From the NCBI GenBank assembly GCA_964652235.1, contig CAZZDK010000015.1, positions 1-55,592 of the forward strand: 55,592 nt of DNA, given 5' to 3'. Below, piece by piece: positions 33,887 through 41,531 of the stretch. The stretch comes from CAZZDK01 sp964652235 (GTDB lineage Bacteria; Pseudomonadota; Alphaproteobacteria; UBA9219). A program made the translations under genes and the position numbers. The notes beneath the pieces were generated by a model that did no database searches, had not been told where the DNA came from, and saw only the letters and a program-made list of their open reading frames with translations. Every line of letters starts with the position of its first letter. Position 1 is the first letter of the stretch.

Positions 33887-33891
33887 AAGGC

Positions 33892-34602
33892 CTACGACGC
33901 CTTGCTGGCTTTGCCGGTCTCGGCGCCCGGCGGGTCGCGCAGAACGTAGCCCCGACCCCAGACCGTCTCAATGTAATTTTCGCCGCCCGCGGCCTGCGCG
34001 AGTTTCTTGCGGAGCTTGCACACGAACACGTCGATGATCTTCAGTTCCGGTTCGTCCATGCCGCCGTAGAGGTGATTGAGGAACATTTCCTTCGTGAGCG
34101 TCGTGCCCTTGCGCAGGGAAAGAAGTTCAAGAATGCCGTATTCCTTGCCGGTCAGATGCAAAGGCGCGCCTGCGACCTCCACCGTCCGCGCGTCGAGATT
34201 GACCGTCAACTTGCCGGTGCGGATGACGCTGTCGGAATGGCCCTTGCTGCGGCGGATGATGGCATGAATGCGCGCGACGAGCTCGCGGCGGTCGAAAGGT
34301 TTCGTGAGGTAATCGTCCGCGCCGAAGCCGAGGCCCTTAATCTTGTTATCCAGCTCCGAAAGGCCGGAGAGGATCAGAATCGGCGTCGTGACCCGCGCGG
34401 CGCGCAGGCGGCGCAAGACTTCATACCCGTCAATGTCGGGAAGCATGAGGTCGAGAATGATGATGTCGTAATCGTAAAGCTTGCCGATCTCAAGCCCGTC
34501 CTCGCCGAGATCGGTCGTATCGACGATAAACCCTTCCGCTTGCAGCATAAGTTCAATGCTTTTGGCGACGGAAACATCATCTTCGACGAGAAGCACGCGC
34601 AT
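33892..34602 (-). CDS. ctrA: Cell-cycle response regulator CtrA
   Basis: CtrA is the master OmpR-type regulator of alphaproteobacterial cell cycle and motility. The 236 residues begin MRVLLVEDDVSVAKSIELML with the phospho-acceptor D51 in IILDLMLPD. KPFDRRELVARIHAIIRRSKG ends the receiver domain. The DNA-binding part HLTGKEYGILELLSLRKGTT, then LTKEMFLNHLYGGMDEPELK and IIDVFVCKLRKKL is nearly identical to Caulobacter CtrA as I remember it. The tail after RDP is not the typical AA degradation signal. Divergent from fliI, with CtrA-like sites between. Confidence 0.96.
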   Translation of the reverse strand: MRVLLVEDDVSVAKSIELMLQAEGFIVDTTDLGEDGLEIGKLYDYDIIILDLMLPDIDGYEVLRRLRAARVTTPILILSGLSELDNKIKGLGFGADDYLTKPFDRRELVARIHAIIRRSKGHSDSVIRTGKLTVNLDARTVEVAGAPLHLTGKEYGILELLSLRKGTTLTKEMFLNHLYGGMDEPELKIIDVFVCKLRKKLAQAAGGENYIETVWGRGYVLRDPPGAETGKASKAS

Positions 34603-34668
34603 GAGCAGACCTCATAAGACAAAAAATGAAGACGGGACAGCGAGGGGGGAAAGAAAAAAGCCGTCTCG

Positions 34669-34727
34669 TTAACCTTACTTTACACTATCTCCCCTATAAC
34701 TTTTAACAAAAAGTAAACATTATTAAC
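34669..34727. promoter_or_regulatory. CtrA-box-like sites between ctrA and fliI
   Basis: The consensus known from Caulobacter is TTAA-N7-TTAA(C). Here TTAA-N7-TTAC lies at 34669-34683 and TTAA-N7-TAAAC at 34703-34718, each one base from it. A further TTAAC half-site is at 34723-34727. All are in the 205-bp spacer between the divergent genes, so CtrA may control both itself and the flagellar genes. Sites of this AT-rich kind can also arise by chance. Confidence 0.5.
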
Positions 34728-34807
34728 AGAAAATAATAGCTTCGGGACCGAAGGTTTTTCCCATATAATCCAAAAAGTTAGCAAAAAGGCTTAAGGAAAC
34801 CAAGCCC

Positions 34808-36145
34808 ATGAAGCACGAATCCAGCCGAATTCTAGCCGATATTCAAAGTCTGCCGGTCCATCGAGTCTTCGGGCGCGTGGTGGCTGTTCAGGGGCTTCTG
34901 ATCGAAGTGGCGGGCGTCGAGAATTATCTTTCCGTCGGCGGACGCTGCGAAGTCGTGGCGCGGGGCGGGCGGCGCGTTTTGTGCGAGGTCGTCGGTTTTC
35001 GCGATGATCGCGCCTTGCTTTTGCCTTTCAGTACGCTTGACGGCGTGGGCCTCGGCTGCGAGGCGCTCGCCAGCCAGTCGCAACCGACCATCTCGCCGAC
35101 TCCCGCCTGGCTGGGGCGCGTGATCAACGCGCTGGGCGAGCCGATCGACGGCGGCCCGCCGCTCCCGGCGGGTGATCGTCACCAGCTGATCCGTAATCCG
35201 CCGCCGCCCGCGCACAAACGCCAGCGCGTCGGCACGAAGCTCGATCTCGGCGTGCGGGCGCTGAACACGTTCCTGACCTGCTGCCGGGGGCAGCGCATGG
35301 GAATCTTCGCGGGTTCCGGCGTCGGCAAATCCATTTTGATGTCCATGATCGCGCGTTACACCTCGGCGGACGTTTCCGTCATCGGCCTGATCGGCGAGCG
35401 GGGCCGCGAAGTGCAGGAATTCATTCACGACGATCTCGGGGCGGAAGGCTTGGCCCGCAGCGTGGTGGTGGTGGCCACCTCGGACGAAGCGCCGCTCATG
35501 CGCCGCCAGGCGGCCTATATGACGCTTGCCGTGGCCGAATATTTCCGCGACCTCGGCAAGGACGTTTTGTGCCTGATGGACAGCGTGACTCGTTTTGCCA
35601 TGTCGCAGCGCGAGATCGGCCTTGCGGCGGGCGAGCCGCCCACGACGAAAGGCTATCCGCCCACCACGTTCGCCGAACTGCCGAAGCTTCTCGAACGCGC
35701 GGGGCCGGGCGAAAGCGGGAAAGGAAGCATTACGGGCCTTTTTACCGTTCTTGTGGACGGCGACGACCATAACGAACCCATCGCCGACGCCGCGCGCGGC
35801 ATTTTGGACGGGCATATCGTTCTTGATCGCGCCATATCCGAAAGAGGACGCTATCCGGCCATCAACGTCCTGCGCAGCATTTCGCGGACTATGCCTGCCT
35901 GCAACAGCGATCCGGAGAACGAAATCGTCACGACCGCGCGGCGCTATCTGGCGGCTTACGAGAATATGGCCGAGATGATCCGCCTGGGCGCCTATCGCAA
36001 GGGCGCGAACCAGGAGGTGGACGAGGCGATGAACTATTACGGGCCCATCGAGTCTTTCTTGAGCCAGGGAAAGACCGAGAGCGACACGCTCGCGGGCGGG
36101 TACGAAAAGCTCGCGAAGATCCTCGGCAGGCCCTGGCCGCCCTAG
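34808..36145 (+). CDS. fliI: Flagellar type III export ATPase FliI
   Basis: FliI energises export of flagellar subunits. The 445 residues show the F1-like plan: GRVVAVQGLLIEVAG at the start, Walker A GSGVGKS (169-175), GLIGERGREVQEFI, Walker B VLCLMDSVTRFAMSQREIGLAAGEPP (in usual blocks) and GYPPTTFAELPKLLERAG, which separates it from F1 beta. aaggaaaccaagccc precedes the ATG. The TAG stop at 36143-36145 is the first three bases of the structured repeat that separates it from fliJ. Confidence 0.96.
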   Translation: MKHESSRILADIQSLPVHRVFGRVVAVQGLLIEVAGVENYLSVGGRCEVVARGGRRVLCEVVGFRDDRALLLPFSTLDGVGLGCEALASQSQPTISPTPAWLGRVINALGEPIDGGPPLPAGDRHQLIRNPPPPAHKRQRVGTKLDLGVRALNTFLTCCRGQRMGIFAGSGVGKSILMSMIARYTSADVSVIGLIGERGREVQEFIHDDLGAEGLARSVVVVATSDEAPLMRRQAAYMTLAVAEYFRDLGKDVLCLMDSVTRFAMSQREIGLAAGEPPTTKGYPPTTFAELPKLLERAGPGESGKGSITGLFTVLVDGDDHNEPIADAARGILDGHIVLDRAISERGRYPAINVLRSISRTMPACNSDPENEIVTTARRYLAAYENMAEMIRLGAYRKGANQEVDEAMNYYGPIESFLSQGKTESDTLAGGYEKLAKILGRPWPP

Positions 36146-36409
36146 GGTCAGGACCTGCTCATTCTGCGACGTTCTGTTGACGAAAGATTGAAAAGGACTA
36201 GGAAACGAGCGCAGGCGTAGCTAATCTACGGCAAGCGAAGTTGACAACGTTCTTTTCAATCTTTCGTCAACCCGCAGGGCGCTGCGAAAAGAACCGCCTG
36301 ACTGCCTCAAAAAGCTTGCCCGTATTCTCATACGCGCTGCGCTTTTTTCGTAGCCAGATCGGTTTTTTCTCTAGCGCAGAACGCGTAGAATGAGCAGGTC
36401 CTGACCCTA
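36143..36409 (+). repeat. Structured repeat element, copy 1 (between fliI and fliJ)
   Basis: A 267-bp element. Outer stem P1: 36143-36165 is perfectly complementary to 36387-36409 (23 bp, ends TAGGGTC/GACCCTA), with GTTCTG (36171) and CAGAAC (36377) inside. Arm P2: 36176-36195 pairs with 36252-36271 (20 bp, perfect), capped by cgtag/ctacg. Arm P3 (about 36285-36370) contains CCTCAAAAAGCT and CGCTTTTTTCGTAGCC around a GTAT/ATAC tip. The copy at 40014-40282 has the same plan and motifs but different stem sequences. Its left end supplies the fliI stop codon and its right end lies four bases before the fliJ ATG. Confidence 0.85.
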
Positions 36410-36413
36410 AGAC

Positions 36414-36848
36414 ATGAAAAGCCTCGCAAGCCTTATCAAACTGCAAAAAAGTCGCGTGGACGAGCAGCGGCTTTTGCTTCTCGCGCTGCAGGAACAGCTT
36501 GCGAAGATCGAAGAGGAAATCCGCCGCTTGAAGGAAGAAGAGGCGCGGCAAAGGGCGCTCGTCGAGAACGATCCCGACATGGGCCTGACCTTCGGCGATT
36601 ACATCAAAAAGGCGATTGCAAAGGGCAACGCGCTCGAAAAGAAAAGAAAGACGACGGAAATCGCAGTTTCCATCGCCCGCGATAAACTGGCGGAGCTTTT
36701 CGAAGAGCAAAAACGCTACGAAATCGCGGAGGAAAACCGCCAGGAGGAAGAGGCGCGCGAAGAAGCCCGAAGGGAACGCATCGACCTCGACGAAGTCGGC
36801 AGCGTCGGGTTCGTGAGGAGGAAGAAGGGGCAAAAGGGGAGGAAGTGA
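36414..36848 (+). CDS. fliJ: Flagellar export protein FliJ-like
   Basis: FliJ is the coiled-coil stalk of the flagellar export ATPase, like F1 gamma. The 144 residues are almost entirely heptad-patterned helix: MKSLASLIKLQKSRVDEQRL at the start, EEEIRRLKEEEARQ, KRKTTEIAVSIARDKLAELF, ending in basic KKGQKGRK. Position after fliI supports the call, since sequence identity in this family is low. No Shine-Dalgarno sequence is seen: the bases before the ATG are the arm of the structured repeat (gaccctaag). Confidence 0.82.
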   Translation: MKSLASLIKLQKSRVDEQRLLLLALQEQLAKIEEEIRRLKEEEARQRALVENDPDMGLTFGDYIKKAIAKGNALEKKRKTTEIAVSIARDKLAELFEEQKRYEIAEENRQEEEAREEARRERIDLDEVGSVGFVRRKKGQKGRK

Positions 36849-36867
36849 TTCTCTGCCGCCTTCTTTT

Positions 36868-38367
36868 CTATCCTTCCACCGCGTTGAACTGCCGCTCAAG
36901 GTTGCTGAAGCGCGTGAATTGGCCGTCGAAGTGCAGCGGCACCGTGCCGATGGGGCCATGGCGCTGCTTGGCGATCAGGACTTCGGCGATGTTGCGGACT
37001 TCCTCGCCGCGCTCCATCCACCGGCTGTAGCGCTGGTTGAACTTTTCCTCCGTCTCGTCGGCGCGGCGCGCGGGTTCGCTGCGGGCGTGGTAGTATTCCT
37101 CGCGGTACACGAACATGACGACGTCGGCGTCCTGCTCGATAGAGCCGGATTCCCGCAAATCGGCGAGCTGCGGATGCTTGTCCTCGCGCATTTCCACCGC
37201 GCGGGAAAGCTGCGAGAGCGCCAGGACCGGCAGATTCAATTCTTTGGCCAACCCTTTAAGGCCGCGCGTGATTTCCGAGACTTCCTGCACGCGGTTTTCG
37301 CCGTTTCTTTCCGAGCCGTGCAAAAGCTGCAAATAGTCGATCACGATCAGGCTTAGATGCGGCACCATGCGCTTAAGCCGCCGCGCGCGCGTGCGCAGCG
37401 AAGCGACGCCCAGCGCGGGCGTGTCGTCGATGTAAAGCGGCGCGTGGGAGAGGAATTTTGTCGCCTCGACGAACTTCGTGAAGTCGTCCTGCTTGATCTC
37501 GCCTCGCCGTATTTTGTCGGACGGCACGCTCGAATAGTCGCCCAGCAGGCGCGTGGCGAGCTGTTCGCTTGACATCTCAAGCGAGAAAAACGCGACCGCG
37601 CCGCCTTCCTTTCCGTTCGTCTCGTGCCAGGCGCGCGCGGCGTTGATGGAGATGTTCGTGGCCAGCGCCGTCTTGCCCATCGAGGGGCGACCCGCGAGAA
37701 TGATGAGATCCGATTTCTGAAAGCCGCCGAGCTTTCGGTCCAGATCGCGCAGGCCCGTGGTGACGCCCGTGATATGGCTGTCGCGCTTGAAAGCCTCGTC
37801 CGCGATGCGCAAAGACGCCGCCAGAGACTTATCGAGCCGCACGAAGCCCCGGTCCAACTCGCCCGTTTGGGCAAGTTCGAACAGCGAGTGCTCGGCGGCC
37901 TCAATCTGTTTGGGCGCGGGATTGTCGAGATTTTGCTGGAACGCTTCGTTCACGATGTCCTCGCCCAGCGCGATGAGCTGGCGGCGCAGGTAAAGTTCGT
38001 GGATGAGCTGGCCGTAATCCAGCGCGTTGATGACCGTGATGACGCTGGCCGCCAAATCGACGAGATATTGCGCGCCGCCGACGCCGGCCAGCGCCGGGTC
38101 ATTTTCGAACAGGCCGCGCAGAGTCTTGGGGTCCGCGATCTGGCCGCGCTGGACGAGCGTGGCGATGGCCTCGAAAATGCGCTGGTGCGCCGGGTCGTAG
38201 AAATCTTCGGGGCGCAGGAGATCGCCGACTTTTTCGAATACGGCGTTGTTCACGAGAATCGCGCCGAGCAAGGCCTGTTCGGCCTCGATGTTGTGCGGCA
38301 TCGTGCGCGCCTGGGACGGCGCGCCGACGGCGCGCAGCGCCGGAAGGGAAGAAACGTTTTCGGTCAT
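36868..38367 (-). CDS. dnaB: Replicative DNA helicase DnaB
   Basis: Hexameric helicase at the replication fork. The N-terminal domain starts after MPHNIEAEQALLGAILVNN (about 23-41). The RecA-type core has Walker A LAGRPSMGKTALATNI, DDTPALGVASLRTRARRLKR, VIDYLQLLHG and the C-terminal RESGSIEQDADVVMFVYRE (DnaB motif 4). Length 499 fits. It is convergent with fliJ with 19 bp between. No intein is present. Confidence 0.97.
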   Translation of the reverse strand: MTENVSSLPALRAVGAPSQARTMPHNIEAEQALLGAILVNNAVFEKVGDLLRPEDFYDPAHQRIFEAIATLVQRGQIADPKTLRGLFENDPALAGVGGAQYLVDLAASVITVINALDYGQLIHELYLRRQLIALGEDIVNEAFQQNLDNPAPKQIEAAEHSLFELAQTGELDRGFVRLDKSLAASLRIADEAFKRDSHITGVTTGLRDLDRKLGGFQKSDLIILAGRPSMGKTALATNISINAARAWHETNGKEGGAVAFFSLEMSSEQLATRLLGDYSSVPSDKIRRGEIKQDDFTKFVEATKFLSHAPLYIDDTPALGVASLRTRARRLKRMVPHLSLIVIDYLQLLHGSERNGENRVQEVSEITRGLKGLAKELNLPVLALSQLSRAVEMREDKHPQLADLRESGSIEQDADVVMFVYREEYYHARSEPARRADETEEKFNQRYSRWMERGEEVRNIAEVLIAKQRHGPIGTVPLHFDGQFTRFSNLERQFNAVEG

Positions 38368-38453
38368 GGCGCTTTCATATCAGCCTTTTTCTTCCGGCGC
38401 CTAAGCCTAAAAAAGCCTGTGGAAAAGAGGGCTGTGGATTACGGGGAAAAGCC

Positions 38454-39083
38454 TTAAATAATCGGCGTTCCGACCTCGCTCATCAGCCAGCGGCTTCGTA
38501 AATCCGTATGGTGCAGCGCGAACCATTGCATCGCGATGATCGAGGCCGCGTCGCGCAGTTTCCCCGCGTAAAGCAGGCTGATGGCCTGCGCCGCGTCGAG
38601 AACCACAACCCTGATGTCCTCTCCTTCATGCGCCAGGCCGCAAAGGGCGCCGTCTTCGGGCGCGGTCGTTCGGCCTACGAAAAGAGTCGTCTGTTCGGAA
38701 ACGCTGCCGGGCGAGGGATAGTAAACGTGGATTTTCTGAAGTTCCGTCACGTCGCAGCCCGTTTCCTCAAGGGATTCGCGCCGGGCCGTTTCTTCCGGCG
38801 TTTCGCCCGCCTCGATCATGCCCGCTACAAGCTCGGTCAGGAAAGGATTCTCGCCTTTGGCCATGGGGCCGGGGCGGAATTGTTCGATCATCACAACCTT
38901 GTCCCGATGCGGATCGAACAGCAGAACGACCGCGGCCTTCTGGCAGCCGCTAAAAACTTCGCGCGCGAAAGGTTCGGACCAGCCCCCGGCGTAAAGCTCC
39001 TGGCGCAGGTGGTAACGGTCCACGCGGAAATAGCCCTGGAACAGGACCTCGCGGTGCAGAATCTCGTATTTCTTGTCGGTCAT
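38454..39083 (-). CDS. ADP-ribose pyrophosphatase-like Nudix hydrolase
   Basis: A 209-residue Nudix protein of the NudF type, which hydrolyses ADP-ribose and related nucleotide sugars. The Nudix box is complete: GMIEAGETPEETARRESLEETG (within 94-120), with the REsxEExG metal site. FRVDRYHLRQELYAGGWSEP near the start and EQFRPGP are typical of the ADPRase group. It lies about 86 bp downstream of dnaB in the same direction. I cannot tell the substrate. Confidence 0.9.
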   Translation of the reverse strand: MTDKKYEILHREVLFQGYFRVDRYHLRQELYAGGWSEPFAREVFSGCQKAAVVLLFDPHRDKVVMIEQFRPGPMAKGENPFLTELVAGMIEAGETPEETARRESLEETGCDVTELQKIHVYYPSPGSVSEQTTLFVGRTTAPEDGALCGLAHEGEDIRVVVLDAAQAISLLYAGKLRDAASIIAMQWFALHHTDLRSRWLMSEVGTPII

Positions 39084-39148
39084 GGGCGGGAGAATAAGCC
39101 TTCAGGGCCGTTTGGCCAAGGGGGGTGACGGTCGAATCAATAAGGTGG

Positions 39149-39928
39149 TTAATCCGTGTCGGCGGGCTGCCAGGGCACGAAAGGCTTATGGACTTTGGGG
39201 TATATGGCGTCGAGTTTTCCCGACTTTCTCAGGCCTCTGATGGCGGCGGACAAAAGACGGTCCATTTTTTTACCCCGCTCGCTTTTCTGGACGACGATCG
39301 TATCCTCCATATCCTCCCAATGTTCGCGGCGAATATCCTTGATCCCGCTTTTGCGAAGCGCCAGATCGACTTCCTCCTGCGCCCAGACGAGCGCGTCGAT
39401 GCGCTTTTTCTGGACCTTGCGCAAAGAACGTTCAACGTCGTTGCTGGGCTGACAGGGAAAGGGGAAAAGACCTTCCATTCCGGCGGGAACCTCGATGACA
39501 TAAGGGAACGGCACCGCTTTCCGGGAAACGGCCTCTTCAATCATTTCCCTCGTTATTCTTTCCCCGTCGTTTGAATAGATGACGAAACTGACGGTGCCGT
39601 AGCTTTCGCTCGTGAAAGCGTAGGGAAGCCGGGATTCGTCCAGTTTGCGGTTGCGGATGGTGGGCACATGGAAGTCGGCGTATCCCTCGACCACGTTGTT
39701 GATCGACCGCGCCATAGGAAACATTTTTATGGAGAGAGGCTGGCCGGTCTCGGCGGCGATGGCTTTGACCAGATCGACGAACGGCCCGTCTTCGGGAGAA
39801 TTGATAAGCCCCGGAATAGAGGCGAGGCTGGCCCGCAACGCGCCACGACGATCATCGGTTTGCGATTTTGCCGGGAAAGGCAGGCAAAAGCAAAAGAGGA
39901 GGAGCGCAAGGACGGTTCTTGCCTTCAT
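39149..39928 (-). CDS. Periplasmic solute-binding protein (family 3 type)
   Basis: A 259-residue protein with signal peptide MKARTVLALLLFCFCLPFPA and cleavage near AKS. The mature part has the SBP-bac-3 layout: INSPEDGPFVDLVKAIAAETG, MFPMARSINNVVEGYADFHV, then VSFVIYSNDGERIT and DRLLSAAIRGLRKSGKLDAI at the end. No permease or ATPase gene is nearby, so it may be a sensor or an orphan binding protein. The ligand is unknown. Confidence 0.8.
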   Translation of the reverse strand: MKARTVLALLLFCFCLPFPAKSQTDDRRGALRASLASIPGLINSPEDGPFVDLVKAIAAETGQPLSIKMFPMARSINNVVEGYADFHVPTIRNRKLDESRLPYAFTSESYGTVSFVIYSNDGERITREMIEEAVSRKAVPFPYVIEVPAGMEGLFPFPCQPSNDVERSLRKVQKKRIDALVWAQEEVDLALRKSGIKDIRREHWEDMEDTIVVQKSERGKKMDRLLSAAIRGLRKSGKLDAIYPKVHKPFVPWQPADTD

Positions 39929-40013
39929 GGCGCCTTTCTTTTCAGGGAAACAGGCCGAAGCGGAATTCTGCGAAAATAAGAGTTAAGGAAGAATGAACAA
40001 ACTTGCGCCGGTC

Positions 40014-40282
40014 TAGGGTCCAAACTCCATTAGCACGAGGGTTCTGTTTGCATAGGCCTTTGAACGGCAAGGAAAAAGCGCGAGAGTGTGGAAGGACCCA
40101 CACCGAGCGTTTTTGACGCAGCCCGTTCGAAGGCCTATGTAAACCCGAAGGGCGCGGCTAAAATCCATTTCGGCGTCCTCAAAAAGCTCGCTTGTATGTC
40201 CAATACACGCTTCGCTTTTTTCGTAGCCAAAATGGATTTTAGACTCGCGCAGAACCCCCGCGGTAATGGAGTTTGGACCCTA
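40014..40282 (+). repeat. Structured repeat element, copy 2
   Basis: A 269-bp element with the same plan as 36143-36409. P1: 40014-40032 pairs with 40264-40282 (19 bp, perfect, ends TAGGGTC/GACCCTA). GTTCTG (40041) and CAGAAC (40250) lie inside it. P2: 40046-40067 pairs with 40123-40144 (22 bp including two G-T wobbles), capped by gtgtgg/ccacac. P3: ctaaaatccattt near 40158 pairs with its complement ending near 40242, around the conserved CCTCAAAAAGCT and CGCTTTTTTCGTAGCC. Motifs agree with copy 1 while paired bases differ. It is antisense to both neighbours, and its right end supplies the TAG stop of the 40744 gene. Confidence 0.85.
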
Positions 40283-40744
40283 AGTCAGGCCGAGAACGCC
40301 CGCCAAGATTTTTTCTATGCGCCGCTCGTTCATACGCGGGAAGCGGGCGGCAATGTTCTGGCGCGTTTTCGGGGCAAAAAGATTCGCGAGATGATGAGGC
40401 GTGAGGGCCTCTTTTCTTTGAGGAAACAACTCGTGCGCGAGAAGGCGCAAAGCCAGGACGACTTCCGGCTGGCGCGTCAGGTGAGTGATTCCATAAACGC
40501 CGTAGTTTTTCGCTTGAGCCATCCTGCGCTTCTGTTCGTCCGGAAGAGCGTCGAATTCTTCTTGTCTTTTTTGGGCCAGAAGATCTTCCGGAAAATACCT
40601 GCCGAGGACGGTTGCGGCGTTGGCAATCTCCTGTTGATCCGCGCCGAATTGCGCTTGTCCTGCCGCTTCGAGAAGCTCCCGATAAAGGGCTTCGGGTTCT
40701 TTGGGGGGATCGGCAGGCGTTTCTCTGGTCGGGCGCGCGGGCAT
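40280..40744 (-). CDS. Unknown protein next to tRNA-Asn
   Basis: A 154-residue soluble protein I do not recognise, starting MPARPTRETPADPPKEPEAL. LLEAAGQAQFGADQQEIANA and LPDEQKRRMAQAKNYGVYGI are helical and charged. I start at the ATG 40744 with aagaggaaaccatc in front. A longer frame would translate the tRNA gene. The TAG stop is contributed by the structured repeat (ACT TAG GGT on the minus strand), so the original C-terminus may have been changed by insertion. Confidence 0.6.
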   Translation of the reverse strand: MPARPTRETPADPPKEPEALYRELLEAAGQAQFGADQQEIANAATVLGRYFPEDLLAQKRQEEFDALPDEQKRRMAQAKNYGVYGITHLTRQPEVVLALRLLAHELFPQRKEALTPHHLANLFAPKTRQNIAARFPRMNERRIEKILAGVLGLT

Positions 40745-40776
40745 GATGGTTTCCTCTTGAAAAAAGCTCTTAATAA

Positions 40777-40852
40777 TGGCTCCCCGGGACGGACTCGAAC
40801 CGCCGACCCGGTGATTAACAGTCACCTGCTCTACCGACTGAGCTACCGGGGA
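40777..40852 (-). tRNA. tRNA-Asn (anticodon GTT)
   Basis: The minus strand folds as a 76-nt cloverleaf: acceptor TCCCCGG/CCGGGGA, anticodon arm GGTGA-CTGTTAA-TCACC, T arm with GTTCGAGT, discriminator G and an encoded CCA. It lies upstream of the unknown 40744 gene on the same strand and marks the left border of the glycosylation gene group. Confidence 0.97.
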
Positions 40853-40963
40853 AACGCGCCATCTATAATGGGAGATCCCGGGCCGCGCAACCCCCAAATT
40901 ATGCTTTCCTTGGCCCGGACGGTCCCTTTTTTCAATCTGTTAGGCCGAAAACGATGGTCCGTG

Positions 40964-41500
40964 TCAGGCCTTGGGCCAGGTGACGTAAGAGCAAGTCGCG
41001 CCGGGACGGTAGTTTGTGACTTTGCGAATGAGGTCGAAATGCCTCTTGAGTTTGGACTCCCACCAAGATTCGGGCCGCACGGTGCAATGGGCGTTTTCGC
41101 CGTTCGGCAAATGCGCCACGGCCTTAACCGTGCAAATGTTAAAAAAGACATTCTTCGAAATGGATTTTATCTTTTCGATCGTCTCGTCGATATGGTCTTC
41201 CAAAATATGTTCCAAGACGTCCGTGTTGATAACCAGGTCCGCCGTAGAAACGGGAATCGTGGAAAAAGCGGGAATAGCGGGGTCGTATCGGTAAGGGATC
41301 GCGTCGTTGAGTTTGGCCAGCCAGTCCACCAGTCGCGACTGTCCGCAGCCGTAATCGAGAATCGTTTTGACGTTGCCGTAACCCAAATCGGCCAGCTCCA
41401 TCTGAATGTAGCCGAGCATCTCTTCGGAGCTGGTTCCGTAAAGGGATTCCCTGTGGAGTTGCCTATACTGGTCGATAAGGGCGGCCTGCGCCTGTGACAT
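40964..41500 (-). CDS. Class I SAM-dependent methyltransferase
   Basis: A 178-residue methyltransferase. The SAM motif is ILDYGCGQSRLVDWLAKLN (about 49-67), followed by STADLVINTDVLEHILEDHI, the usual motif II/III region. AHLPNGENAHCTVRPESWWE is typical of small-molecule or glycan methyltransferases. Start ATG 41500 with aaggagtcccgctc upstream. It is the last gene of a four-gene minus-strand group with two glycan-transfer proteins and another methyltransferase. Confidence 0.82.
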   Translation of the reverse strand: MSQAQAALIDQYRQLHRESLYGTSSEEMLGYIQMELADLGYGNVKTILDYGCGQSRLVDWLAKLNDAIPYRYDPAIPAFSTIPVSTADLVINTDVLEHILEDHIDETIEKIKSISKNVFFNICTVKAVAHLPNGENAHCTVRPESWWESKLKRHFDLIRKVTNYRPGATCSYVTWPKA

Positions 41501-41531
41501 GAGCGGGACTCCTTGCGAAAAACGTTTCGTT

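Noticed and set aside
40745..40897. N-terminal extension of the 40744 gene reading through the tRNA region
   Set aside because: The extra residues (VAQSVEQVTVNHRVGGSSPS) are a translated tRNA-Asn gene, a familiar artefact.
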